64,000 nt of DNA. It comes from Hanleya hanleyi (taxonomy: Eukaryota; Mollusca; Polyplacophora; Lepidopleurida; Hanleyidae). The notes below the pieces were generated by a model. It was not told where the DNA came from, did not search any database, and saw only the letters and a list, made by a program, of their open reading frames with translations. The translations under genes and the position numbers were made by a program. Location: the NCBI GenBank assembly GCA_036873755.1, contig JAVTVY010037248.1:62001-126000 (forward strand). Reading direction: 5' to 3'. Below, piece by piece: positions 1 through 11,410 of the stretch. The first letter of the stretch is position 1. Each line of letters begins with the position of its first letter.

Positions 1-803
1 ATCCTGGCTCCCAGACTATAACCAGTCGCTGTGATGATAATCCGATATACCGCGGGGATGAAACATGTGTGCTGTCATCAAATTCGACGATAAACTGCCC
101 CCGCCCCAGGATCGCTTGGCACGTCAAGACCATCGCCAAAAGATCGGGTTATTGAGAAAATATTTAAATTGGTGAATATGTGTGTGAGCTCACCGTCCCA
201 TTTGGCCATCCTGAGGCATCAGCCCACTCTCGTAGTCCAAACCTTTCATGTGGACACAGTGCGGCAATATGGGAACAGGCTATCACAAGAACCCATCCGA
301 CCAACAACAGCCTCATCCTGTTGTTCGACAGAACAACTGACGGAGCACAGCTAAGGAGGTCATTTTATGAGCATCAAACATTCTCAGTTAATGCCACGTT
401 TCATTTCGATTGTCCATTTCCTAATCAACTCAAATAGAATTGATATCGAACTGATTAATGAGATATGGAATCGTATCAGAATGCAATATGAATATGCTAC
501 AGCCCTGCTCTATTGTTCTGTCAGGCAACCTTAACAACCCAGGTCGCCATTTGTCTAGACTGTTGAAGTGAAGACAATTGTTGGAATCACACATCGGATA
601 CCAATTTTGATATCAAATGTTTGATCACCAGTCGCTACACTATTCGTGAATGGAATTTGTATTAAGCTCTGTTCTACTGTAAGATTAATCAAATGGAAAC
701 CTTTTGTTGGCTAAAATGCTCCAGGACTTTATCATCAATATGGCACTTAATTAGTACGTCCATCCAAGATATCAAGCAGCTGTTACAAATTCAACCATGA
801 TTG
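1..803. other. No recognisable gene
   Basis: AT-rich sequence with only short open stretches, the longest of about 85 codons near 180-437. I recognise no domain, splice structure or repeat in it. It may be old decayed repeat DNA or intergenic host DNA. Confidence 0.4.
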
Positions 804-1687
804 AGAACTTAAAAAACTGCTGCGCAGTTTCAGTATTAAGGTTGGGGTATGAACCAGGTGGGGTCAAATATCTGAATGGAGAGCGGTGTTTCCCATATTG
901 AATATGGATCCAACGTGACATTCAAATATCCGAAAGGAGAGCGATGTTTCCACAAACTGAATATGATACCAGCGTGACATAAGCATTTATCCCATTCCAC
1001 TGAAAGGAGATAGTACGACAAGGCGGCATTTTGGAATGTCCCAAAAATAATTTTGTTTTAATGTAGCGGCAAGAGAAAATATATCTACACAATAGTTCTA
1101 GTTCGTTTGCTTATGATTATAGTTATGAAATGAAATTGAAATCCGTAGCATGAGCTATTTCGTGAAAAAAGGTCTAAATCGAGTCATTCAAATACACATT
1201 TAGACACGAAGTACCCCTTGGACCGACCAACAAGTTTTTCCAGCAGTGGAGATATAATGCAACCGGACATTACCAGGTAAAATGGGATTTTGGTCCGAGG
1301 AGTCTTTCGTGTCCAAATGCGTGTTTGAATAACTCGATTTGGACTTTTTGTTAACGAAAGAGCACATGCTGTGGATTTCAATTCCATGTAATAACTATAA
1401 TCAAAAGCAATCGAGCTAGAACTTTCACATATTGTTTAATTATTTTTGGGACATTTTATGTTTTCGATCTCGTTTCTGTGAAATGGGATGAATGGTTATC
1501 TTATGTCGCGCTGGTTTCCTTTTCAGTTTGTGGAAACAACGCTCTCCTTTCGGATATTTGAATATCAAGTTGGGTCCATATTCTGTATGGGGAAACACCG
1601 CTCTCCGTTCAGTTATTTGATCACACCGGACCTGGTCCATACCCCACCCTTTATATTGAAACTGCTCAGCAGTTTTCTAAAGTTCCC
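804..1687. repeat. Foldback element (long inverted repeat)
   Basis: The two halves are imperfect reverse complements of each other, with a fold centre near 1245 and arms of roughly 430 bp. The outer ends match (AAAACTGCTGCGCAGTTTCA on the left against a close inverted copy ending at about 1687). Matching internal blocks include 870-930 against 1560-1620 and 1290-1340 against 1150-1210. There is almost no spacer and no coding capacity. It looks like a non-autonomous foldback or MITE-type DNA element. I could not define a target duplication. Confidence 0.75.
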
Positions 1688-2440
1688 TATCGTGGGTGAA
1701 TTTTACTTATTGTGTGCGTATAGTTTCTCTTGTCGTTACATTAAAACACAATTATTTTTCATGGCCATTTTATTTTTTCGATTTTAACAGCTTCACGTAT
1801 GAATCCCGTCTTATTGTACCATCTCCTTTGTGGGGGTTTGATGGGTTATTCTCCCTAGTACACACGATTGTTCTAAGTAGTCACGGTTGGTATATCGATT
1901 AAATGCGTCGACCATTTGTTCCTATATCAACGCTGTTAAGGACTCGCGTGCGACTTCTGCTGCCAACATCTGCGGATAAAAGCAATCACAATCTTAATAA
2001 ATTAGTATCCTGTCAATGCTTCTCAATCGTATGTCACTATAGTTAATTTAATTGAATTCGGTGTTCATTGTGCCCCTTCCATGACTATTTTATAGCATTT
2101 TGACATCACGGCGCATTTGTACTAATCATCCGCTAGGAGGGGCGGGGGGATGGGTGGGTGGATGGATAGGATCATAGTCTCCCTTTACCTAGGGTTTATA
2201 TCAAATACCATTCCATATATCTACCCGGCATATCCTCCAGCGTGGAGTGATTCATGTGAGCCAACCACAAATCCCCTTCTTTGATGTCCTCTTCGAGCCA
2301 CAATGAAGAGATATCGGGATTTGTGCCGATTCCATGTTACAGCGACATAGCCAAATAGTGGAATATAAAGGATTTAATTTGGATTCTAACATGCTCCACT
2401 TTACAGCCGTGCGCTGATTGGTCCAAATCTCAAAACATAC
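1688..2440. other. Intergenic, no gene seen
   Basis: No coding signal. A short G-rich tract with GGGTGGGTGGATGGAT lies near 2135-2170. Nothing else could be supported. Confidence 0.4.
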
Positions 2441-2443
2441 AGA

Positions 2444-2838
2444 GATTATCACACGATAATCTTCATTTGTTTGTTGTGATCTCTTTCATTCACGTGCCGA
2501 ATAGGTGACGTCTAATTCTTGTGACACAGTGCTACAAAGCTGAGCGACGATTGGTTCACACACTGCGCAGTGGGCGGAGTTCACGCAGCTGCATCTCGTG
2601 AACGAACAGCACGCGCGAGCATGGTGCAAACCAGTCACGAAATTCTCCGTTCAACACGGGATGAGTTTGCAGAAATTTTGCCATTCCGCTTATGAAATGA
2701 GGAAATATTTATCATTGTGCATGTTAGAATGGAGTTAATGACCTTCTTAGTGAATATTATCGTGTAATAACGGTCTAAAACTAAACATCGAAAACTTATC
2801 ACACGATAATATTCACTAAGGCGGTCATTAACTCCTAA
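2444..2838. repeat. Palindromic element with TTATCACACGATAAT hairpins
   Basis: A near-perfect hairpin has arms 2731-2770 and 2796-2835 with a 25-base loop. The arms carry GGAGTTAATGAC at the outside and TATTATCGTGTGATAA-type sequence inside. The same 15-base core occurs again at 2446-2460 within a small palindrome, so the stretch may be one non-autonomous element bounded by related ends. The interior has inverted CCAAT-type ATTGG sites and a GGGCGGAG box near 2410-2580, which look promoter-like. No gene was found. Confidence 0.5.
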
Positions 2839-3339
2839 TTAGATTGAAGGAATCAGCAGATAACACAAACCACGGAGCATTACACGTTGTTCTATCTGCA
2901 TGACAGCTTTCTTTCTTTCTTTTAGCATGATACATGTAGTTATCTTCTTAGCGAAATAGCAGCCCGTATACCAGTATTATTACATTCCTGAACGGCTGGA
3001 AGAAAGTAAAACGGTTGACGATGCTGAAGTAGGCGCATTTGGCGTAATCATAATATGATAACGTGCTGGTTAAATAAATATTAAATAAGGAAACGAATGT
3101 TTTCCATTCCAGAGGATGTTTTATTTGAATTCGGAGCGTCTGAATAATTACATCATATCTTATTTCCGTAATTTTAGTAAAACTCTCAAATTGATGAATG
3201 TAGTTAATAAACTAGAGCCTATAGGCATTTGGCGATCAACATGGCGGGACCGTAAAGACTGGGCTGATGAATGGGCACGTCCTCAGTTTAGGTTTAGTTT
3301 AGTTCTTTTTATGTTCAGTTGACGTTCTAATTTATCTCT
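2839..3339. other. No gene seen; possible LINE 5' flank
   Basis: AT-rich sequence with one 68-codon open stretch at 3116-3322 that shows no recognisable domain. The right end may belong to the untranslated leader of the LINE that follows. Confidence 0.35.
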
Positions 3340-3567
3340 TTAGTTTTGGAAGTTACTCTGTTGCTCTGAAGCTCATATTTTTGGTGGTTATTACTGGCTC
3401 CGTTCCCAAAATGAGGAATATTTACCGCGCTTACGACTGCTGTGTTGAAATGTGGACTCTCACCAACCTCGACAAGAAGTGTGGACTGGCTGTACATTTA
3501 CTGGCTGTACTGGTGTATTAATTACCTCCGTTCAGGCGTTGGACTGTTACATTTTTGACCGATATGC

Positions 3568-4590
3568 CAGCTATGGATGATGAGGGCACTAATTCTGTCC
3601 TCAATCTGCCTAGCCCTGAATCCGATAACAGCCTTGCCGATGGATTATAAACGAACTGCTTTGTTTTGTTGTTAACAAGCTGGATGTTCTACCATCGGAC
3701 GCAATTATTAAACTGAGTGAGGGTGTGTAAATTGACACAGAAGCAGAAGAAGCCAAAGTATCCTCCCCTCAGACTGAAAGATACATAAAGCGGGTGGGCC
3801 CAAATAAAAACTCCAATAAACTCCATGACATCATGAAGTTGAGGGGGATGCTATGCCATTGTTCGTTGCCCAAGACTTAGCTACATGTAGGTTGCCTCCA
3901 GTGACATAGATTCATGTGTAAAGATGTTCCGGAAGCTGCATACTGTGAAGACAGAAATTAAGTCATTGACTGAATCCGTCTCGGATATCGTTACAATCCA
4001 GCTGATAGGTAAAAATTCCCAAAACAAAAATCCAAAACACAAAAAAAACTAAAAGCAGGAGCAAATACCTTGCCAGTAGTGATATTTCTTTTGAGGAAAA
4101 CAGGTATTCCGCCAGCAACAGTCAACTGTCTGCCACTGCTAGTGCCTTTGAAAATACAATGCCACATATCAATGATGAGGTGCAGAGTGGCAATGCTATT
4201 GAAGCCAATGCCTCTGATGATTCTTTCCTGCCTGTGATTCATTGAGGGCAGGTCCAGACAGGGTTTTGTCCCCTTGCCTATAATTAATCTGCAGAAAGAC
4301 CCTAAAGGACGCACATCATTCATGTGTCTCGTATGCCGCTATGGTCTCATCTCTGCCCATGGAAACCCGCGTGGCAACTCGACAGACAAACCACCATGTC
4401 AACACCAATTCTTCACCTTCACATTTTTTGAGACGACAAACCGGTGTTTCTGTTACAGTCGAGCAAGTTGCTACCAAATATTCCTACGAGTCATTTTGGC
4501 TCAGAAGCGATGGTCGTCACGTCGACGTTCTGTTGTTACCTTCAACATAGCTCAAAGAAAATGCTCGTCTCACCAAGATGATTCATAATC
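3568..4590 (+). pseudogene. LINE ORF1-like protein remnant
   Basis: Starting at an ATG near 3568, the translation shows an acidic N-terminus and then, in another frame, a stretch resembling LINE ORF1 proteins of marine invertebrates (CFVVNKLDVLPSDAIIKL). The reading frame is broken several times up to about 4590, just before the endonuclease. ORF1 proteins of this kind bind RNA and form the retrotransposition particle. Recognition rests on a remembered family pattern and position, not on a search. Confidence 0.4.
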
Positions 4591-4667
4591 AGTCTCCAGA
4601 CCTTGGATGGAATATAGTACATTGAACACTATGCTGCTCTTCCCGAGCAGAATTAACATTTTCAAGC

Positions 4668-5362
4668 ATGGATATAAACACACTGAAACTTTTATCCTTT
4701 AATTGTTGTGGCCTTATAAGTTCTATATCGGAAATGAAATAACTGTGTGATTGTAATGATGTTTTATTGCTACAAGAGCACTGAGTCAATGAATCCGAGA
4801 CGAACGTACTGAGCAATGTACATTCTGCTGTTATGGGCGACGGCGTATCTGCCATAAAACTTGGTGAACAACTCCATCGTTTGGAGAAAAGCTACAAGCC
4901 AGTTTGTGAAGCCAGTCGACTGATCCGCGTTTGTTTGGTATTGAGATCAACGGTGCCTACTCTGAACTGCTGCTTATATATCTCCCTGTTCGATAATGTT
5001 GAAAACTATTAAATATTTACAGACTATTGTGAAAAAAATATACTCTTTTTTCGAAAATGGCTGCATTCCTAATCGTGATATTATTGGTGACTGGGACGCC
5101 AAACCTGCTAGCTCCTTTGGCATTCAATTAACACAAGTATGTGAGGAACAAGATTTACATATTCTACAGACTCCCCCGAATTTATAGTCGTGTGTTAGCG
5201 GAGAACATCTTACCACTTCGTGGCTTGACCATTATGTTACCTCGAGTCATGTCGATACTGCTATAATGTCCACAAAGATTCAATTTGGCTTCGACCCGTC
5301 CGATTACAAGCCTGTAACTCTGACTCAATCATGAAATCTGCTCCCACTGCCATCGTGTCGCT
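4668..5362 (+). pseudogene. LINE endonuclease (APE) remnant
   Basis: From the ATG at 4668 the translation has LLSFNCCGLISSISEMK, the SFN-type start of an APE endonuclease. At about 5080-5160 comes IGDWDAKPASSFGIQLTQ, the G-D-W/F-N-A block with N changed to D. At 5215-5320 come TSWLDHYVTSSHVDTAI and FDPSDYKPVTL, the S-D-H-x-P block with H changed to Y. At least three frameshifts and stops are present. The changed N and H positions would inactivate the enzyme even if the frame were open. Confidence 0.65.
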
Positions 5363-5544
5363 TTGTTAATTGGGTGAGGCCACTCAACCCAACATTCATC
5401 AGTATACGATGGTAACTGAGAAACTGCTCTCATTCGTCGAAGGCCCGGATGCAGTTAATTGTACCGGCAAGTGTCTCGATACACCAGAGCATATTTCCAA
5501 ACAAACAAAAACCTCTGGATATTCCCGGAAATAAGCACAAGTGG

Positions 5545-6150
5545 GCGAAATGCAATCCCAAGCTCATGACATGGTACATACATATCACAGTTGAGAGGAA
5601 TCCGATGAGTGGTTGTCAAGTTATTGCCTGGAGGGGAATTTTAGATTTTGCCATCACCAGGTGGTGTCACCTGGTAGCGCAAGTGAGCGAAACGCAATCC
5701 CAAGCGATATCTCATGACATATTTTATGCATGCCAAGTTTGAGAACAACCTGATAAGTGGTTCTCAAGTTATTGCCCGGAAACGAATCAGATCAGATTTT
5801 GCCACATGTAGTTGCAAGTGGATACATACATTAAAAATTTGTAAAGAAAACATTGAACGGTTCTCAAGTTAATAACCGGAAACAAATTTTGGTTTTTGCC
5901 ACTAGGTGGCACCACCTGTCAGTGGAAGTGGGTGAATCGCAATCTCAAGTGACAGCTCATGGTATATACATTTCAAATTTGAGAAAAATCTGAAGAACGG
6001 TTCTCAAGTTATCGCCTGAAAATGAATTTTGGATTTTGCCACCAGATGGTGCTACCTGTACTCGCAAGTGGATAAAACGCAATCGCAAGCGACACCTCAT
6101 GAGAAGTTCTCAAGTTATTGACCGGAAACACATTTTGGACGGACAGACAG
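5545..6150 (+). repeat. Tandem array, ~165-bp unit
   Basis: Around four degenerate units share the landmarks GGTTCTCAAGTTATTGCC, GATTTTGCCACCAGGTGG-like sequence, CGCAATCCCAAGCGA-like sequence and CATGACATAT-like sequence. Landmarks recur near 5615, 5760, 5865, 6000 and 6105. The array ends in ACGGACAGACAG. No protein is encoded. Confidence 0.7.
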
Positions 6151-6223
6151 CCGCATGGACAAGCAGAATCTACACTACTACGGTACACTTAACTGTGGAA
6201 AAAACATCTGTAAAGTTGTGATC

Positions 6224-6900
6224 TTATAGCCCTGACACGAAACTATCTTCACAGCTATAGTCAGGTCTATATGCTGATATAAAAGCAGATAAAACGGTAT
6301 CAATGTGTGCATCTATTTGATCTGCATATACACTTTCAAATATCTTGGAGAAGCTATTTAAAACGCTAACTTGGCTATAATTGGATTTCCTCATGCTGTC
6401 GCCCTTCTTATATAAGCTTATTGGTGACACATTAACATTTTTTAGATTCGAGGGGAAAACCCCCTTCCGTCAGAGATTTATTTATAAGATTACATAGTGA
6501 ATGAACCACCTCCTCAGCAGTCAATTTCAAAATTTTGGATGGTATTTCATCCGGGCCGGTTGCCTTTCTAGGATTCAATCTGGTGATCTTCGTTTCGACT
6601 TCCTGCGGCAGAATCGGTTGAAATTCAAATGAAACTCTTGATTCGACTTCAAACTTGATGGCATCAATACTCGGATGCTCGGATTGATTTAAACCAGTTG
6701 CAGGACCTATATTTGATGCTATATTTAGTACAATATGTATTCATAATTTCTGCCACTTCTTGTTGATTGGTTATAATTTGATTTTCCTCAACAAGATTCA
6801 CCTGTAGCTGACCATCCAGGTTATTTATACTTAAAAATGGTTTAATGGTCTTCCATAAATCCCTGGTATTACACATTTATCAGTACATCTCTCGTTGAAA
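6224..6900 (-). pseudogene. LINE reverse transcriptase, fingers region only
   Basis: Two open pieces. The first (6664-6876) resembles the pre-RT linker (DLWKTIKPFLSI). The second (6224-6430) has YKKGDSMRKSNY, VLNSFSKIFESVYADQI and YSCEDSF, which correspond to RT motifs 0-2 of non-LTR elements. The palm with the catalytic aspartates is absent, and the sequence changes character at about 6224. This part is not present in the second duplicate copy, which begins at about 14640 in the linker. Confidence 0.6.
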
Positions 6901-7186
6901 TAATTCCTAATTGATTGTTTTCTTAGTTTTACACACAATTTTCTTTATCGACGATATAATTCTCAGTGTTTCCTTATTCCAAGGTATTTATGCTATAAAC
7001 GCTTTCGCTTCATAATCGACTTCTTTAGATCAAAATTCATGAAAGGGGCCCGATTAGCCCTCACCTTTTTAGACGTAACAAGAATGTGATCACTGATCAT
7101 GACCCAAAACAGACCAGGATTCCTCAGTATCAAAAATACAACATGTAGGATGTAGAAAGTTTCTTTTCATCGAGATGTTTATATGA

Positions 7187-7910
7187 TCAATATGTGATCA
7201 CTCTAGGTTTCTCTACAGGAGGAGAGACCTTTAACGTAGAGACTACTAGGTGGTGACAAAAACTTAGACCATAAGGGATAACACTTGTAGTTTGAAAGTC
7301 TTTTGGCTTGGTTGTGAGAATGACATCAATCAGACTTTCTGTGACTATATCATCCTTGACTTGAATACAAGTTTTGTGTTTCACGAAATTCGTCAAACAA
7401 TAGTCATCACAGATCTCTATTAAAACCTGTGGGCTTTTGCTCGTAGACCATGATAAGTCATAGCTTACGTCACCCACCACTGCTACATTATCATAGTGGA
7501 TAATCACTTTGACCAGAACTGTACTCAGCTTTCTAGAGAAACAGTCATTGCTTGTATCCAGTGATTTATACATCACAATAAAATTCTTTTGACAGTGTTA
7601 GTTCAATAACCATGGAGTTTTTGTCTCCTATTTCAAAACCTTTCCTCCGTCTAGAAGGAATGTCAGAACATATATAAGCCATTACTCCACCACTGTTCAT
7701 AGTACTACATCTATCCTGACGATAAAGACTAAAGTTTTCTTTGGAAAATTGTCGCAAGATTCATCAATTTTCGATCCATTTATTAATAGAATGTTTGTCA
7801 AATTCCGCCTCAAGATTTTTTCAAGTTCACACAGCTTTTTCCTGACACTATTTATGTTTATATGACACACAATAATCTTTTTCTTCTTGCGGATAATTGT
7901 CAGTTCTGTA
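7187..7910 (-). pseudogene. LINE endonuclease remnant (copy 1)
   Basis: Three frame-shifted segments together span an APE endonuclease: VCHININSVRKKLCELEKIL (N-x-N-S start), then NGGGVMAYI-like and SDIPSRRR blocks, then an approximately 129-codon piece ending in FCHHLVV, where families have S-D-H-H. The expected glutamate of the S-E-T-K-L-D block is missing (NGSKIDES), so the catalytic centre is damaged. The duplicate at 14.9-15.6 kb keeps SDCHHL, showing that the F here is a later change. Confidence 0.65.
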
Positions 7911-8104
7911 AACACATCAGGAGTATCTGATGAACTATCTGCATCTTCTGTGTCATTTAAACCGGTATTATTGATGCTACCTGTCGACATCTGGGTGATA
8001 TTTGCAAAATGTAATTATTCCATCTCACTCAGACCGACATTGCTGATGTTCCCAATCGACATCTGACTAACATTTGCAAAAGGTAGTTCTCGTAATGTTG
8101 CAAT

Positions 8105-8362
8105 ACAGGAAGGACATGTCCAGTCAAAACTCTCCAACCCCTGTCACCATCGATATTCTGCAGGATTAACCTGGACACATTTAATGTGCCCCCAGTAATC
8201 ACATGTGTCACAAGATAAAGCTATGTGATTTGCTGCAACACATTTCCTGCACACTGTGCACGAATTCCGAATTGGACCCGGGTTGACTTCAATGTCGCCA
8301 GCTAGTTTGGTGGCACAATACAAAAAGACACGTACATTGACATTGGGTCGCATCGTAGGCAC
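8105..8362 (-). pseudogene. LINE ORF N-terminus: 2A-like peptide plus PHD-type finger
   Basis: The ATG at 8362 lies in a frame open back to a TAG about 75 bases upstream. Roughly 20 residues in comes GDIEVNPGP (8273-8299), matching the D-[VI]-E-x-N-P-G-P consensus of 2A ribosome-skipping peptides. Next come CTVC, C, CDTC and the H-x2-C of GHIKC, then after a frameshift near 8150 the closing pair WTCPSC (to 8105). This is the C4HC3 pattern of a PHD finger. If the 2A works, the ribosome would release about 27 residues and continue with the finger, endonuclease and RT as a separate chain. The frameshift breaks the finger in this copy. Confidence 0.7.
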
Positions 8363-8420
8363 AGTCCAACGATATGATGTCCTGGTCTGACCGGAGTTGT
8401 TGTTGTTACTCGCCTAACCC

Positions 8421-10699
8421 ACAGGCCACACAAATTGTTTGACCAACATAGTGCCACAGTTGAGTTTACCAGAGTGATAGTTGTGTAATACATTCCCCTC
8501 CAGGACCTAGTTTGTATTTAAAACATATTCTGGGCTCTTCCGTTCAATAGGATCGAGTAAAACCTCAACATGATCGTAAAAACGAGCAGGCCCGTCTCTA
8601 CTGCCGCCATGTTAATGAGTGTCCAGTTTCCGTTACCTATTTTATGTCCTGTCAACTTTTCAAGTTTTTGTCGCAAACTCGACAAAACAAAGTCTCACAA
8701 ATTTCCCCCGAGCAGTTCGGGTTGTCCAGCAACAATCATAAAAGTCGATAAAGGAGTGTAACAACGTTAAAACTTTAAAATATATGTTTTTGAGCCATCT
8801 AAATATTTGTATTCCTGATCAATCAAGATACATCACTCGTTATCTCCCCTGTCATCATTCTTGCACAAAAAATAGTTTCACACATTGGGTGCATGTAATA
8901 TGCAGAGATCTTTGTGTAGATCAGGGAAAAATACTTGCAAAATTCCATGAATATTTCAGAAGCAGAATCGACAGAAAACATTTCTGAATACAGGGAAATT
9001 ATTACGTGAATGATTTGACCACCACTGGATTTTAGAACTTACCATAAAAAAGATAATGGAGAGGATCTTGAGGGATAAGATTAAATGGTGAAAATTCCAA
9101 ACTGTAATTTAACTCACATATTTCATCAAAATGTAAATGAATACAGATAAAGTAAAATATCCATTGTTTTCTAAAATGAATTACACTTATACTGGTGTTA
9201 TTTAATACTAAATTACTGCTCGAGCACGTTTTCTAATGAGAATGAGTTAACCCCACAAAATCACTCAACATCTGTGGTTTAGCAGATGACATATTTTGAG
9301 CAGGAAGGTAGTGCCACTGGAAAATTACTGAATACACGCATAAAATTAGATAAATACAGATATAACTTGAACATATCAGACCTGAAACTATACACGAACA
9401 TTAAAAACATCGAAACATGAACACTCTAAAGAAGAAAGTTTCAGACCTCTTTCTCGTCGTGTAAGAACTCTTGTACTGTGTTAGCAAGACACAGGGCCGG
9501 ACCATTTCTTCAGCATTACAATATGTATTTGGTTGACACTTCGGGTCAAATATTTGACCCCTAGGGTCAAACATAGATACATAAAAATGCTATTCATACG
9601 CATGGTCAGCTTTCCTCCTCAGTGCCTGTGAAAATGCGCCAGATAACTGCAGCTGAAGGCTATGAGAGTTAACCTGGGTTTGTATAGGTATTTGTCCTTG
9701 ATTGGTCGGTTTTACATCTTTCTAAAACTCAATTTGATTTTCCGCTCATGTATTCAAATACTACATTATCTGAGTAATGTTTTACAGTTAGAATTAACAA
9801 AGTTCATTTAATTCTTCTTGCTTCCAAATATGTTTTAAATGTACTCACTTGACTTGTTTTCAAATGTATTGGATCATACTAATAAGCCACTTTGGCACGC
9901 AATGAAACGCTTCCTAGTCGTTGTTTTACTGATAACTAAACATTTCCCCTCATATATTCATAAAGTAGATTATGTGTAATTTACATCCATATATAAATTG
10001 CAAACCCACTATAATTTTCCTTGGTTTACTAACCAATCAGTAAAGCTACCTCGATGGATCATGGAAAATGGTAAAAAGAATAATCCTTTTACAGTCTAAA
10101 ACAAATGAAACCAATATTTTATAGAAACAATTTATCACTGCGCATAATATACTGGCTTGCCGAAACCAATGTCCCATGGTCTAATTTTATCATGAAATTT
10201 AATTGTATTTACTAAATATCATGAAATGAGTACAACTTTCCAATATTGCCTCTGCTTCCAATTGATAAAATATATTAAATATGCCCTTGGTATATTTAAT
10301 ATGGAATGGGCAATCCTCCTCATTGTAAGGTCAATATACAAGAAATCCCATCTATTTTGCACATGTTCAAGGCAAGGATGAGCCGAGATGCAGTGCATAT
10401 AACCCGACAATGGATTTGATTTATCTTAGAAACGACAGCAGTTAAAGTTATCGGCAATTCAAGGGAACAATGGCTGATCGAACAGTTGTCCATTGCAATT
10501 GTTCTATGGCGTGGAGGCCAGACAGGGAAACCGAATCTTGTACAACTTTTGTCGGCCCGGGTCGCTATATAACACCACGCGAACTATACTCTCTATACGA
10601 TAAACACAAACATTAATTGTATCGTTATTGTGTTTCACTACCCACAATCTCGTGAAGCATAGGTACTTTCTAGGGTTAGCTATCAATGTGAGCGTTCCG
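8421..10699. other. Non-coding interior of duplication A
   Basis: No gene was recognised in about 2.3 kb of AT-rich sequence. The left end (8421-8600) is probably LINE leader. A perfect 18-bp palindrome, GGGTCAAATATTTGACCC, lies at 9543-9560, with a third GGGTCA at 9564. The equivalent region in copy 2 is 16130-18400 with its palindrome at 17249. Confidence 0.5.
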
Positions 10700-11410
10700 C
10701 TATGTGCATTTTACCAAGACATCCACTACAATGGACACGGGCATATACAAATTCTTTATTGCGATGTAATGAACATTCTAAAAGTAATATGCTAATATTC
10801 AAAGTTAACGCTGTTGTAAGAACCGTAAATAAAATCGAATTCCACCTGGACATTTTTCGTTTCTGTTTCGAGTCTCAAGAAACAAAGTTACTAAATAAAG
10901 ACGAATTTCGCCAACTGCCTATGGTTATGGGTGGTACTACAAGATCCACAAGAAGAGTAAGGGCGTGCAGTTATATTTGCCCTGAAATTAGTACCCCGCT
11001 TAAACAGTGTTTCAGAACAACAATAATATTGTTTGTAAAAGACGATTGCCGCGTGAGAGTTTGACAATAGTATCGGCTGTGGAGGCCCAATACAGGTCCA
11101 GACAATTTGGCAACCTAACCGAACACATATTTTTGTCTGTTATGTCTGATCATTCGACCCCATACAAGACCATCCAGTTGAAGACTCTTTTTGGCTTTGG
11201 AAATATCGATTCACTGAAAATCGGTCTGCTCTGACACTCCAAATGACCAGTTTACTTTTCATGAAATTAAGCCAAATTAAAAAGAGCACACCGGTCTTTC
11301 TCTAATATATATTTTGAACATGAATCTGTTAGCGTTTCAACTTATACCATCAGATAGACTAGAAACTCAACTTTCGAAACTGATTGAAAATGTTAGTTTA
11401 AAATACAGAT
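10700..11410 (+). other. Short open stretches upstream of the transposase-like gene
   Basis: An open stretch of 120 codons (10702-11064) corresponds to a 77-codon one in copy 2 (18437-18670), so the frame is not conserved between the duplicates. It may be the leader or N-terminal part of the transposase-like gene downstream, which is on the same strand. I recognise no domain. Confidence 0.3.

Larger units (their letters stand above)
3340..5362 (+). mobile_element. Decayed APE-type LINE, 5' portion
   Basis: A leader-like segment (3340-3550) is followed by an ORF1-like remnant and then by an apurinic-type endonuclease remnant, all on the plus strand and in the usual non-LTR order. Many frameshifts and stops interrupt both. 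The element is cut off after the endonuclease, and a tandem repeat array begins shortly after. I did not find the matching reverse transcriptase here. The LINE remnant at 29.5 kb could be a related family but this is not shown. Confidence 0.65.
6224..8420 (-). mobile_element. 2A-PHD LINE (copy 1), truncated in RT
   Basis: Minus-strand remnant of an APE-type non-LTR retrotransposon. In coding order it has a short N-terminus, a 2A-like peptide (8273-8299), a PHD-type zinc finger (8105-8260), an endonuclease (about 7190-7900), a linker and the start of the reverse transcriptase (6230-6880). The RT stops soon after the fingers region (SVLNSFSKIFESVYADQI), so the 3' half is missing. At least four frameshifts occur. 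The domain order fits CR1/L2-like families reported to carry N-terminal 2A sequences; the exact clade is not established. Its 5' two-thirds is duplicated at 14.6-16.1 kb. Confidence 0.75.
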
